Shown here: positions 1 through 10,025 of the stretch, in pieces
Layout: the number at the start of each line of letters is the position of its first letter
How positions within the stretch are numbered: the stretch's first letter is position 1
DNA from: an uncultured Eubacteriales bacterium
GTDB taxonomy: Bacteria; Bacillota; Clostridia; Oscillospirales; Oscillospiraceae
Length of the DNA: 58,379 nt
Assembly (NCBI GenBank): GCA_900548615.1
Contig: URKW01000002.1
Location: 1 to 58,379, forward strand
Direction of reading: 5' to 3'
Translations under genes and position numbers: made by a program
The notes under the pieces: model-generated
Told to the model about the DNA's origin: nothing
The model's database searches: none
What the model saw: only the letters and a program-made list of their open reading frames with translations

Positions 1-61
1 CTTGCATGTGTTAAGCACGCCGCCAGCGTTCGTCCTGAGCCAGGATCAAACTCTCTATAAA
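1..61 (-). rRNA. 16S rRNA, 5' end (partial)
   Basis: Read on the minus strand, the first 54 bases are the universal 16S 5' segment, including the AGAGTTTGATC(C/A)TGGCTCAG primer site followed by GACGAACGCTGGCGGCG. The gene runs off the left edge, so only the first ~60 nt are present. The mature 5' end is placed a few bases upstream of AGAGTTTGATC by analogy with E. coli. It is transcribed away from the window by the two promoters at 277-305 and 384-412. Confidence 0.97.
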
Positions 62-276
62 TTGTATCAACACAGCATTTCTGCTGAGCTAATCTTTACA
101 GAGCTATTTGTCATAGCTTCAAAAACTTTTTATCCTTACCTCTCACGGTAATTGACTTAACCCGTTCAAGGCAAGCTTCAGTTGCACATCTTTCGATGCG
201 CTCCCGTCTGGTGCTTTTCGTTTCGTTCGTTGTTTAATTTACAAGGTACACGCTCCACAACCGCGGAACAGTCATT

Positions 277-305
277 ACTATATCACATGTCAGCCATCTT
301 GTCAA
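277..305 (-). promoter_or_regulatory. rRNA operon promoter P2
   Basis: On the minus strand, TTGACA (300-305) is followed by exactly 17 nt and TATAGT (277-282). It faces the 16S gene about 215 nt downstream. The match to the sigma-A consensus is direct. Assignment as an rRNA promoter comes from its position. Confidence 0.8.
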
Positions 306-383
306 CTACTTTTTCATCTTTTTTCGATGTTTTTCGTTGTCCCGATTTCGACCGGACTGCTGTCTCTCGCGGACAGCTAGGTT

Positions 384-412
384 AGATTACCACACCTTTA
401 CGCTGTTGTCAA
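384..412 (-). promoter_or_regulatory. rRNA operon promoter P1
   Basis: On the minus strand, TTGACA (407-412), a 17 nt spacer and TAATCT (384-389) form a second sigma-A type promoter about 107 nt upstream of P2. Tandem promoters are usual for rRNA operons in Bacillota. No gene lies between this promoter and the 16S gene. Confidence 0.75.
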
Positions 413-598
413 CGCTTTTTTACCGAATTTTTCCACCTTTAATAGCAGCCGGAGATGCATAAGTTGTTCTTATGATTGTTTTCAGTGAAGCTCGCCGGTT
501 TGCACAAGCGGTGCTTGTGAAAAGCCGCATATCTTGGCGATTTTTCCTATTTACTTTCGCCCCACAAAGTAGTAAAGTATCGCCAACAAAGTTCAACA

Positions 599-881
599 GC
601 GATGATGGACATTCAGTAAGATGCTGTGGCGATCTTCTTCAGAGAGCAGCCGGTGGTGCAAGGCTGCGGAGATACAGCGTCCCAATTACCGTCCTGAGCC
701 GCGCCCCGAAGCTCCTTGTGAGTGGTAGGCGGTGCCGGGTGCGCCCGATATCGCGCTGCGGATATATCACCATGCTTCAAATGGCTGTATCCTATGAGGC
801 CGCGCAGGCGGTAAACTGAGGTGGTACCACGGGTCAAACTCGTCCTCTGTGTCCTTTTGGGACATGGAGGGCGTTTTTTTA
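599..881 (+). promoter_or_regulatory. T-box leader, probable tRNA-Tyr specificity
   Basis: The conserved T-box segment (AGGTGGTACCACG, about 817-829) lies just before an intrinsic terminator. Upstream are an AGAGAG motif (641-646) and a stem CAGCC/GGCTG enclosing GGTGGTGCAA (647-666), which match the distal part of Stem I. In the position where the specifier codon normally precedes CCTGAG lies TAC (687-689), a tyrosine codon. Uncharged tRNA-Tyr should favour the antiterminator and so expression of the downstream lyase. The leader is recognised with confidence; the specifier choice is an inference from motif spacing. A second, weaker possibility is GCT after GAA at 709-713. Confidence 0.85.
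841..880 (+). terminator. T-box terminator
   Basis: A hairpin with arms CGTCCTC and GAGGGCG, containing an inner GTCC/GGAC stem, is followed by seven T residues. Its 5' arm overlaps the region that would pair with the T-box sequence in the antiterminator, as expected for this riboswitch class. Confidence 0.88.
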
Positions 882-909
882 TTGCAACTTACGCGGAGGA
901 GCGAGACAT

Positions 910-972
910 ATGACAATCCACATTGACACAAAGCGATACCCGCGGCGGCGGGACGATCGATCAACACTGTGA
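910..972 (+). CDS. possible 20-residue leader peptide
   Basis: A short ATG reading frame of 20 codons lies between the T-box terminator and the lyase gene. It has a strong Shine-Dalgarno (GGAGGAG, about 8 nt upstream). The peptide is rich in Arg (RYPRRR) and contains one Tyr. Tryptophanase operons elsewhere carry a leader peptide (TnaC), but this one has no Trp and no sequence likeness to TnaC. It may be a chance frame; only the ribosome-binding site argues for translation. Confidence 0.3.
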   Translation: MTIHIDTKRYPRRRDDRSTL

Positions 973-1036
973 TACACGCCGATGCTGCGGCGGCAGAAAC
1001 GCAGCAACTACTATTTTAACCAAGGAGGAGCGCATT

Positions 1037-2485
1037 ATGCCCGCCATTACATTTTACAAGCACGAACCCATCCCCATGGAGATGCACAAGGTGAAGATCG
1101 TCCAGCAGCTGCACCTGCTGCCCACGGAGCAGCGGCTGCAAATGATGCAGGAGGCCGGGTTCAACACCTTCCAGCTGCACAACAAGGATATCTTTCTGGA
1201 CATGCTGACGGACTCCGGCGTGAACGCCATGTCCGACCGGCAGCAGGCCGCCATGCTGACAGCGGACGACGCCTACGCCGGATCGGAGACCTTTTACAAG
1301 ATGCAGGCGAAATTGCAGGAGCTGTTCGGCATCGAGAACTGCCTGCCCGCCCATCAGGGCCGGGCCTGCGAGAACATTCTGGCCACCCGGTTTGTCAAGC
1401 CCGGCAGCTGCGTTATCATGAACTACCACTTCACCACTGCCAAGGCTCACATCACCCGTCTGGGCGGCCGCGTGGAAGAGCTGGTGAAGAAGGAGGGTCT
1501 GGAGAGCCGCAGTGACCTGCCTTTCAAGGGCGACATCGATCTGGACGCGCTGGCGGCCTGCATCCAGCGGGAGACCCCGGAGAACATCCCCTTCGTCCGT
1601 CTGGAGGCCGGCACCAACCTGATCGGCGGTCAGCCCATCTCTTACGCCAACATGAAGGCGGCCACCGCCATCTGCCATCGTCACAGCCTGCTGACGGTGC
1701 TGGACGCCTCGCTTTTGCAGGATAACCTGTACTTCATCAAGACCCGTGAGCCGGGGATGGAGGACAAGTCCATCCGGGAGATCACCCGGATGATCGCCGA
1801 CCTGTTCGACATTATCTACTTCTCCGCCCGGAAGTTCGGCTTTGCCCGGGGCGGCGCCATCCTGGTGCGGGACAAGGAGCTGTTCCACTCCATGGAGGAT
1901 CTGATCCCCATGTTTGAGGGCTTCCTCACCTACGGCGGCATGTCCGTGAAGGAGATGGAGGCCATGACGGTGGGCTTTGAGGAGACCATGGACATGGACG
2001 TGATCTCTCAGGGGCCCCTGTTCATCGACTACTGCGTGAAGCGGCTGGACGAGCACGGCGTGCCGGTGATCACCCCCGGCGGCGGTCTGGGCGCTCACAT
2101 CGACGTGAAGGAATTCCTGCCCCACGTGCCCCAGAGCCAGTACTCCGCCTGCGCCCTGTCCTGCGCCCTGTACATCTGCGGCGGTATTCGCGGCATGGAG
2201 CGGGGCACGCTGTCCGAGGAGCGTGAGCCGGACGGCACCGAGCGCATCGCCAGCTGGGAGCTGCTGCGGCTGGCCTTCCCCCGCCGCGTGTTCACCCTGT
2301 CCCAGACGGAGTACGTCATCGACCGGGTGAAGTGGCTGTTTGACCACCGTGAGCTGGTGGGCGGCCTGCGGTTCGTCCACGAGCCCGCTACGCTGCGGTT
2401 CTTCACCGGCGTGCTGAAGCCCATCGGCGACTGGCCGGAGAAGCTGGCCGCGGCATACAGAGCGGATTTTGGCGAGGAGCAGTAA
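1037..2485 (+). CDS. tyrosine phenol-lyase/tryptophanase family PLP enzyme
   Basis: This 482-residue protein belongs to the beta-eliminating lyases, which split aromatic amino acids into phenol or indole plus pyruvate and ammonia. The start follows AAGGAGGAG. The N-terminal LTDSGVNAMSD block and the internal AHQGRA and FKGDIDLD segments are family hallmarks. Lys266 (SARK) fits the PLP lysine and Asp223 the pyridine-N aspartate. MERG with Arg389 and LRFFTG match tyrosine phenol-lyase (Arg381 and Phe448 of the Citrobacter enzyme, from memory), where tryptophanase has VEIG and LRHFTA. Odd points: the usual Arg in DATR/DSAR is Leu226, and the Lys-Lys-Asp of the active site is Arg-Lys-Phe. The Tyr-type T-box upstream supports tyrosine as substrate. 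The family is sure; the exact substrate is not. Confidence 0.8.
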   Translation: MPAITFYKHEPIPMEMHKVKIVQQLHLLPTEQRLQMMQEAGFNTFQLHNKDIFLDMLTDSGVNAMSDRQQAAMLTADDAYAGSETFYKMQAKLQELFGIENCLPAHQGRACENILATRFVKPGSCVIMNYHFTTAKAHITRLGGRVEELVKKEGLESRSDLPFKGDIDLDALAACIQRETPENIPFVRLEAGTNLIGGQPISYANMKAATAICHRHSLLTVLDASLLQDNLYFIKTREPGMEDKSIREITRMIADLFDIIYFSARKFGFARGGAILVRDKELFHSMEDLIPMFEGFLTYGGMSVKEMEAMTVGFEETMDMDVISQGPLFIDYCVKRLDEHGVPVITPGGGLGAHIDVKEFLPHVPQSQYSACALSCALYICGGIRGMERGTLSEEREPDGTERIASWELLRLAFPRRVFTLSQTEYVIDRVKWLFDHRELVGGLRFVHEPATLRFFTGVLKPIGDWPEKLAAAYRADFGEEQ

Positions 2486-2515
2486 CAGGCCTTTGCGTTT
2501 ACCGATAGGAATTCT

Positions 2516-2594
2516 GTAGGGGCGGACGACTCTGTCCGCCCCTAACGATGACCGTACCATTTCCGACAGGGCCAACAGAGTCGTCGGCCCCTAC
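2516..2594. repeat. dispersed GC-rich inverted repeat, copy 1
   Basis: Starts GTAGGGGCGGACGACTCTG and ends with the inverted form CAGAGTCGTCGGCCCCTAC. A near-identical element lies at 6894-6971, and a half copy with GGGCGGACAGAGTTGTCTG occurs near 17160. It is intergenic and looks like a small non-autonomous repeat of the REP/MITE kind. No protein is encoded. Confidence 0.85.
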
Positions 2595-2640
2595 GTGGCA
2601 TTCTGCGCCACCGACCAGCTTTTTGACAGGCCGAAACAAA

Positions 2641-2672
2641 GGATGCAAGCTTTCGCTTGCATCCGTTTTTAT
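2641..2672 (+). terminator. intrinsic terminator after the lyase gene
   Basis: Perfect stem GGATGCAAGC/GCTTGCATCC with a TTTC loop, followed by GTTTTTATTTT. It ends transcription of the lyase gene and sits against the 3' end of the convergent HAD gene. Confidence 0.85.
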
Positions 2673-2673
2673 T

Positions 2674-3354
2674 TTATACAATATCACACAGTGCCCGCAG
2701 GTCGTCGATCTCGTAGTCGATGCGCAGGCCATCGGGGCGGGGCGTGTGGCGGGGATTGTACCAGCAGCAGGGCAGGCCGTAGTTGTTGGCGCCCCGGATA
2801 TCGCTGGAGATGCTGTCACCGATGACAAGGCAATTCTCCCTGGTGATGCCGTCGATGCGGGCGAACACATAGTCAAAATACGCCGCCGACGGCTTGGCGG
2901 CACCCGCCTCCTCGCTGATAAAGGCGGCGGTGATATCGGGAACGATGGGGCTTTTCGCCAGACGGCCCCGCTGGACAGAGGCCACCGCGTTGGTAACAAG
3001 ATACAGCTTATGGCTGCGGGCGAGGGTGTGGCACACCTCCTCCGCGTAGGGCAGCATGAAGGCGCACTGGCTCAGGGTATGGAGATGCAGGGCGTTGCAG
3101 CCCTCGGCGTCCCGGTCAAGCCCCATGGCAGACAGGAAATTACGGAAGCGCTGCACCACCAGAAACTCCTTGGTACACTCGCCCCGGTCAAAGGCCGCCC
3201 ACATTTCGTTATTACAGCGCTCGTAGAGTGCAAACGTCTCGTCGCTGTCGGGGATATCGAACTGGCGGCAGACGGCGTGAAAGGCCTCCTGATTGGCCCG
3301 GTCGAAGTTGAACAGGGTATTATCCGCGTCGAATAGTAAGTAGGGGTAGTTCAT
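2674..3354 (-). CDS. HAD-family phosphatase, YjjG/YfnB type
   Basis: This 226-residue cytosolic protein has all HAD motifs. Motif I is FDADNTLFNF (nucleophile Asp9, acid/base Asp11). Motif II is VTNA near residue 120, the motif III lysine is in AAKPS, and motif IV is GDSISSDIRGA. The helical cap after motif I and the overall length fit the YjjG/YfnB group of nucleoside monophosphate phosphatases (noncanonical pyrimidine nucleotidases). The ATG at 3354 follows AAAGGA and lies 11 nt after the stop of the upstream ferredoxin gene, so the two are probably cotranscribed. Substrate specificity cannot be read from sequence alone. Confidence 0.85.
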   Translation of the reverse strand: MNYPYLLFDADNTLFNFDRANQEAFHAVCRQFDIPDSDETFALYERCNNEMWAAFDRGECTKEFLVVQRFRNFLSAMGLDRDAEGCNALHLHTLSQCAFMLPYAEEVCHTLARSHKLYLVTNAVASVQRGRLAKSPIVPDITAAFISEEAGAAKPSAAYFDYVFARIDGITRENCLVIGDSISSDIRGANNYGLPCCWYNPRHTPRPDGLRIDYEIDDLRALCDIV

Positions 3355-3365
3355 GATTGGTTCCT

Positions 3366-4184
3366 TTATACAAATAATGCGTTTTCCGCCGGACGGGCAT
3401 AGACCTCCTCCAGCTCGCTCTTGTGGTAGAGATAGCCGGGATCGTCGTAGTATTTGGCTCCGGTGGGGCAGCCCTTGACGCAGGCGCAGCACTTGATGCA
3501 GGTGCCGGGCACCTGCGACGGATCATCGGGGTCGATGCTGCCCATGGGGCAATGGGCGGCGCACCAGCCGCAATTGCCGCATTTGGTCATGTCTGTCTTG
3601 GGCTTTACCTTCAAAATATTGATGGGGTTCCCGTGGCGGTCACGGGGCGTATAGTAGGGTCGGATGGGGTCGCAGCCGCCTACGGTGACGGGCGCGGTAT
3701 CCCCCGCCGCCAGACGGGCGGCGATGCGGTCGGCAAAATCGTCCATCTCCGCCATATCGGCGTCGTTGGGACGACCGGCGCCCAGTGTGCGGGAAAAGCT
3801 GTGCTCTCCTACAAAGGCCGCGCCTGCCACGCAGGTAAAGCCGTCGGCGGTCAGCAGCTTCGACAGCTCCATCAGGGCGTCGTCATAATTTCGGTTGCCG
3901 AACAGCGCCACGGGGACGGCCAGCGCTCCCGCGCCGTGCACCATGTCCCGCAGGTAGGGCATCAGCAGATTGGGCACGCGGCCCGCGTAGGTGGGGCAGC
4001 CCACCACCGCCAGATCGCCCGCCGGGACGGTCAGTTCCCGCTTTCGGGCGTCGGGCAGGGTATAGCTGTACTCGGCATAGGCCGCGCCCAGCTTGTCCGC
4101 CAGACGGCGGGCAATGCGGCGGACGGTCTTTTCCGTGGTGCCGGTACCGCTGAAATACACGGCGTGAACGGTAGAAACGGACAT
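3366..4184 (-). CDS. EFR1-type flavodoxin/ferredoxin protein
   Basis: 272 residues. The N-terminal half is a flavodoxin-like fold with the FMN-phosphate loop FSGTGTTEKT near residue 11. The C-terminal quarter carries two [4Fe-4S] motifs (CGNCGWCAAHCP and CIKCCACVKGCP). This is the EFR1 family, thought to move electrons between flavin and iron-sulfur centres in anaerobes; the partners are unknown. The ATG at 4184 has GGAGGG 6 nt upstream. A longer in-frame extension upstream lacks a ribosome-binding site and overlaps the preceding gene, so it was rejected. It lies in a minus-strand run with the small Cys-rich protein upstream and the HAD phosphatase downstream. Confidence 0.88.
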   Translation of the reverse strand: MSVSTVHAVYFSGTGTTEKTVRRIARRLADKLGAAYAEYSYTLPDARKRELTVPAGDLAVVGCPTYAGRVPNLLMPYLRDMVHGAGALAVPVALFGNRNYDDALMELSKLLTADGFTCVAGAAFVGEHSFSRTLGAGRPNDADMAEMDDFADRIAARLAAGDTAPVTVGGCDPIRPYYTPRDRHGNPINILKVKPKTDMTKCGNCGWCAAHCPMGSIDPDDPSQVPGTCIKCCACVKGCPTGAKYYDDPGYLYHKSELEEVYARPAENALFV

Positions 4185-4213
4185 GGCGCTCCCTCCTTCT
4201 CCTGTGCAGGCCG

Positions 4214-4426
4214 TCAGACCTGAAAATCCTCCGGCGACAGCCGGGACGTATTCAACTCCGCAGGCCGGGACGGCATGCGGCGCAGGGGATCGTAGCGGAA
4301 CGCGGGACATTTGTCCGTGTCCGCCACCACGCCCCGCTTGACGCAGGCCACATGGCCGTCGTCAATGCGGGCGCCCCGTGCGCAGTAGGCACAGCGGGGC
4401 TCGATATTCTTCCGGAACAGCTTCAC
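4214..4426 (-). CDS. small Cys-rich protein, possible zinc ribbon
   Basis: 70 residues, starting with GTG at 4426 after GGAGGGAGAG. A CxxC pair (CAYC, residues 12-15) and two later Cys (in ACVKRG and DKCPAF) could bind one zinc. The pattern EPRCAYCARG...CVKRGVV...CPAFRYDP recurs, to my recollection, in uncharacterised small proteins of Clostridia. It sits between the ClpE-like gene (26 nt upstream) and the EFR1 gene (29 nt downstream), so it is probably in the same transcript. No function is claimed. Confidence 0.7.
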   Translation of the reverse strand: MKLFRKNIEPRCAYCARGARIDDGHVACVKRGVVADTDKCPAFRYDPLRRMPSRPAELNTSRLSPEDFQV

Positions 4427-4451
4427 GGTTCTCTCCCTCCCTATTGCGGCC

Positions 4452-6785
<2,334 letters not shown>

Positions 6786-6893
6786 ATGGTTCCTCCAATT
6801 AGAAACTGGCGTGAGCGCTTCGCGCCCGTGGCCAATAGATTGCGGTTTTTCGGGTGATTTTCGCGCTGATCGCAATAGGTTCGGTGATCATCC

Positions 6894-6971
6894 GTAGGGG
6901 CGGACGACTCTGTCCGCCCTTACGATGGCGATACGATCTCCGATAGGGCCGACAGAGTCGTCGGCCCCTAC
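6894..6971. repeat. dispersed GC-rich inverted repeat, copy 2
   Basis: Nearly identical to the element at 2516-2594, in the same orientation, here between cvpA and the ClpE-like gene. It begins GTAGGGGCGGACGACTCTG and ends CAGAGTCGTCGGCCCCTAC. The rest of the 6786-7046 gap shows no reading frame with a ribosome-binding site. Confidence 0.85.
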
Positions 6972-7046
6972 AGGTGCGTCACCGGAAGAGTTTTCGCACG
7001 GGCGGCCTTTGCGGCCGCCCGCCGTATCACGCGCGAAACGTCCTGC

Positions 7047-7718
7047 TCACCCCAGCATGGCGATGATATCCATGGGGCTGTGCTGGGTGAAATATTTCAG
7101 CAGGTACGTATCGCGCAGCGTGGCGGCGTCCACCAGCCCCGTCCATTGCAGGACGCTGGCGGCGGCGAACATAGCCAGCACGCCGAGACACAGGCCCAGC
7201 GCCGCTCCCGCCAGACGGTTCACCGCGCCCAGCACCGGAGCGCGGGCCGCCAGCTGCAGCGGACTGGTGAGCAGCCGCAGCAGCAGCGTCAGCACCAGAA
7301 ATGACACCAGAAACAGCAGGCCGTAGGCCAGCGAACGGATCATGCCGGTAACAGCGCCCTCCAGCATGTTCTTTCCGGCCTCCACGGCGCTGTCCATGGC
7401 CTTTTTGGCAATGCCGGTGATGGCATCGAAATCCACCAGACCGGCCAGTGCCTCGTTATCCGAAGCGGCGGCGGCGCTGACAGCCTCGTCGCCGTGGCCG
7501 TTCGTCAGGCGATCCAGCACGTACTGCTCCACACGGGGCGTGAGCCAGTCGCTGACGGGATCGGCCAGCGCATTGGCCAGAATGGCGCTGCCCAGCAGGG
7601 CCGCCGCGAAGACCGCCACGCTCAGAAGGCTGCTGATAAAGCCCCGAACGCCGCCCACGATCAGGCACAGCAGCAAAATCGCCGCGATGGCGATATCAAA
7701 GATCAGGGAAATGGTCAT
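7047..7718 (-). CDS. cvpA: CvpA family membrane protein
   Basis: 223 residues with four hydrophobic segments. The first is IFDIAIAAILLLCLIVGGV, followed by the conserved RGFISSLLS turn, and the last two lie after residue 125. The order of helices and the GxxRG motif are those of CvpA, an inner-membrane protein linked to colicin V production in E. coli and to envelope homeostasis; its exact role is unsettled. The ATG at 7718 follows AAAGGAG. It overlaps by four bases the frame of the upstream DUF5711-type gene, which probably should end at 7734. Confidence 0.88.
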   Translation of the reverse strand: MTISLIFDIAIAAILLLCLIVGGVRGFISSLLSVAVFAAALLGSAILANALADPVSDWLTPRVEQYVLDRLTNGHGDEAVSAAAASDNEALAGLVDFDAITGIAKKAMDSAVEAGKNMLEGAVTGMIRSLAYGLLFLVSFLVLTLLLRLLTSPLQLAARAPVLGAVNRLAGAALGLCLGVLAMFAAASVLQWTGLVDAATLRDTYLLKYFTQHSPMDIIAMLG

Positions 7719-8962
7719 ACCGACTCCTTTGCCTTACGGCAGGTACAGCGACGCCACGACGACGGCGGGCACGCCGCCGCCCGGAAAGCCCCCGCCAGAA
7801 CGGCGCTGCCGTCAGCGCGCATCAGGACGGCCCGCACCTCGCTGACGTCCGGCAGGGTGGCGACCTCCGTGAGATACTTGTCATAGATGGTGAGCCGGTC
7901 GCTGAACAGCACGGCCACGTAGCGGCCGGCGGTGGAGATATCCAGCACCTCGCCGTCGATATCGCAGCCGCCCAGCTCGTTGCCGTCGCCGTCCACAGTG
8001 ATGAGACTGGCGTAGCCGCCGGATTTATACCGGCTCAGCAGCAGCGCGGCCCAGCCGCCGTCCCCCACCACGCAGCGGCGCAGGAACTGCCCGCCGTAGG
8101 AATAGGAGGCCTTCAGCTCGCCGCCGCTGTCCAGCAGGTAGAGCCCCTGCTCGGTGACGGCGCAGAACTCCCGCTGCAGGGTCTCCAGCGCGTAGGCCAC
8201 GCCGCCGTCCACCGGCGTGGTGGCCACCATTTTATCGCTGTCGGTGTGGTACAGCACCAGAAAGCTCTGGAATTTGCCGTCCTCCTGCCCCATGGTGACA
8301 GCGGCCAGCGTGCGGTCGTCCTGTCCCAAGGCGGCGGTCATGACAAACCGCTGGGCGGACTGGAAGGTAAACACCGCCGCGCCGTTGCTGTCCCAGACCG
8401 TGACGGCGGCCTTCGCGCCGCTCTTGTTGTAAACAGCGGTCACATAGCCGTGGGGGTTGACGGTGACGGCGAGCAGCTCGCCCTCCGTCTCCTGCTGCCA
8501 GCGCAGGCCCTTGCTGTCCAGCGCGTACAGCGCCGTGCCGCCAATGTCATAGGCCACGGCCACACCGCCGCCGGACACCAGATCAGGGTGCAGGAAGCGG
8601 ACGCTGTTCTGGTACAGCACCTGACTGCGCTCGTCCAGCAGACGCACCTGATTGGCGGCCACCGTCACCAGACTGCCGTCGATGGCGGCAAAGCGGCTGG
8701 TGGCGTCGTTTTCATAGTAATAGAGCTTGGCGCAGCCCGTCTCGTCCTTTTCGGCCCGGGCGTAGATGATGCTGCGGCGCAGGCCGTCAAAGCTGTTGGC
8801 GTCCCACAGCACGGCGGCAGCCACCGCGCCCAGCACCACCAGCACGATAAGCGTCAGCCACAGCCACTTGCGGGGCTTTTTCTTCTGCCGCAGACGGCGG
8901 GGCTGCTCCTCCTGAAGATCTCCCTGGGGGAGATCATAGATGCTCTGGGTGTCTTTTTTCAT
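7715..8962 (-). CDS. DUF5711-type membrane-anchored beta-propeller protein, likely frameshifted
   Basis: 415 residues as read. A short basic cytoplasmic N-terminus (RRLRQKKKPRK) is followed by one membrane helix (residues ~33-52) and a long beta-rich, propeller-like extracytoplasmic part resembling DUF5711. The function is unknown. The last ~23 residues (PPSSWRRCTCRKAKESV end) look unnatural. One extra C in the run at 7789-7793 would restore a tail ending ASLYLP, with a stop at 7734-7736, and free the AAAGGAG site for cvpA. The sequence therefore holds either a real frameshift or a homopolymer error. The gene sits between truA and cvpA and has its own GGGGAGGGAG ribosome-binding site. Confidence 0.78.
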   Translation of the reverse strand: MKKDTQSIYDLPQGDLQEEQPRRLRQKKKPRKWLWLTLIVLVVLGAVAAAVLWDANSFDGLRRSIIYARAEKDETGCAKLYYYENDATSRFAAIDGSLVTVAANQVRLLDERSQVLYQNSVRFLHPDLVSGGGVAVAYDIGGTALYALDSKGLRWQQETEGELLAVTVNPHGYVTAVYNKSGAKAAVTVWDSNGAAVFTFQSAQRFVMTAALGQDDRTLAAVTMGQEDGKFQSFLVLYHTDSDKMVATTPVDGGVAYALETLQREFCAVTEQGLYLLDSGGELKASYSYGGQFLRRCVVGDGGWAALLLSRYKSGGYASLITVDGDGNELGGCDIDGEVLDISTAGRYVAVLFSDRLTIYDKYLTEVATLPDVSEVRAVLMRADGSAVLAGAFRAAACPPSSWRRCTCRKAKESV

Positions 8963-8995
8963 GTTCTCCCTCCCCTTTCTTTGGCTGGGGTCATG

Positions 8996-9751
8996 TCAGC
9001 GCTCCAGCCGCTCATCATTGTACCACACACGGGTCAGATACAACCCGCCCGGCGGCGCGGTGGGTCCCGCCAAAGTACGGTTGCCGCTGTCGAGAATGAC
9101 GGGGATATCCTCCGGCGTCAACTTTCCCTCGGCGGCGTACAGAACCGTGCCGGTGATGGCACGTACCATATTATACAAAAATCCGTCGGCGCATACCTTC
9201 AGCTCCAGCAGCTCCTCATTCCGGGTGACGCGGCAGTAGTAGATGGTGCGCACCGTGCTGCGGACATTGGTGCCCACGGAGCGGACGGCGGCGAAATCAT
9301 GGGTGCCCTCGAACATCCGGGCGGCACGATCCATCACCGTTTCATCCAGCTTCTTGGGGTAGAAATAGGCGCGGTTCACGTAGAACGGGTTCTTGATGCG
9401 GGAGTTATAGATACGGTAGGTGTACTCCTTTTTGATACAGGAGCCGATGGCGTTGAAATCGTCCGCCACCTCAAAGGCGGCCTTGACGGCGATATCCTCC
9501 GGGATATGGGTATTGACGGCAAAGGGCAGGCGATCCAGCGGAATGCGGGAATCGGTGCGGAAATTGGCCACGTAATGCTCGGCGTGGACACCGGCGTCGG
9601 TGCGGCCGCAGCCGGTCAGCTTCACGCCGTGGCCGCAGACCATGCTGAGACCGCGCTCCAGCGTCTGGGCCACGGAGACCTCCGTTTTCTGCACCTGCCA
9701 GCCGTGGTAGGCGCTGCCGTTATACATCAATGTCAGGGCGATATTGCGCAT
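8996..9751 (-). CDS. truA: tRNA pseudouridine(38-40) synthase TruA
   Basis: 251 residues, the usual TruA length. It isomerises uridines 38-40 in the anticodon stem-loop of tRNAs. The catalytic Asp is in GCGRTDAGVHA (near residue 52). YNGSAYHGWQ at the N-terminus, YTYRIYN in the middle and the FLYNMVRAITG block near residue 200 are all conserved. The stop lies 33 nt before the DUF5711-type gene. Clustering of truA downstream of ecfA1-ecfA2-ecfT is common in Bacillota and is seen here, although a repeat (9783-9960) separates them. Confidence 0.95.
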   Translation of the reverse strand: MRNIALTLMYNGSAYHGWQVQKTEVSVAQTLERGLSMVCGHGVKLTGCGRTDAGVHAEHYVANFRTDSRIPLDRLPFAVNTHIPEDIAVKAAFEVADDFNAIGSCIKKEYTYRIYNSRIKNPFYVNRAYFYPKKLDETVMDRAARMFEGTHDFAAVRSVGTNVRSTVRTIYYCRVTRNEELLELKVCADGFLYNMVRAITGTVLYAAEGKLTPEDIPVILDSGNRTLAGPTAPPGGLYLTRVWYNDERLER

Positions 9752-9782
9752 AGGTTCTCCTTATGGGGTGGGGTGGCAGAGG

Positions 9783-9960
9783 TAATGGCTCATTGCCTCC
9801 CTCTGACGAGGCACCCCAGTGCGCACACTGGGGCGTGCAGAGCTGAGGTGGCGAGCGTAAGCGAGACGGAGGGAGAGACAAAAGCGCAAAAAGTCTGACA
9901 AACGCCGTTCTCTCCCCCAGTCACCTTCGGTGACAGTCCCTCGTCAGAGAGGGCCTTTGA
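9783..9960. repeat. dispersed hairpin repeat (CTCCCTCTGACGAGG family), copy 1
   Basis: Intergenic element with an outer inverted pair (CTCCCTCTGACGAGG near 9797 and CCTCGTCAGAGAGG near 9940) and inner hairpins such as CCCAGTGCGCACACTGGG. A 79-codon frame across it is a typical artefact of this repeat. The related element at 11729-11868 shares the layout of a CTCCCT-type hairpin with GTTGACGGAGGGA-like inner arms. Confidence 0.75.
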
Positions 9961-10025
9961 AAGGTGCGGCGCATTATCGGTGGTCGGGTGTAGGGACGTT
10001 TTCCGAAATGCCGTGTCTCTCTGAC

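Noticed and set aside
709..713. GCT (Ala) after GAA as the T-box specifier
   Set aside because: GAAGCT...TGAG looks specifier-like, but it lies downstream of TAC-CGT-CCTGAG, which has better spacing from the AGAGAG/GGTG Stem I motifs. Kept only as an alternative.
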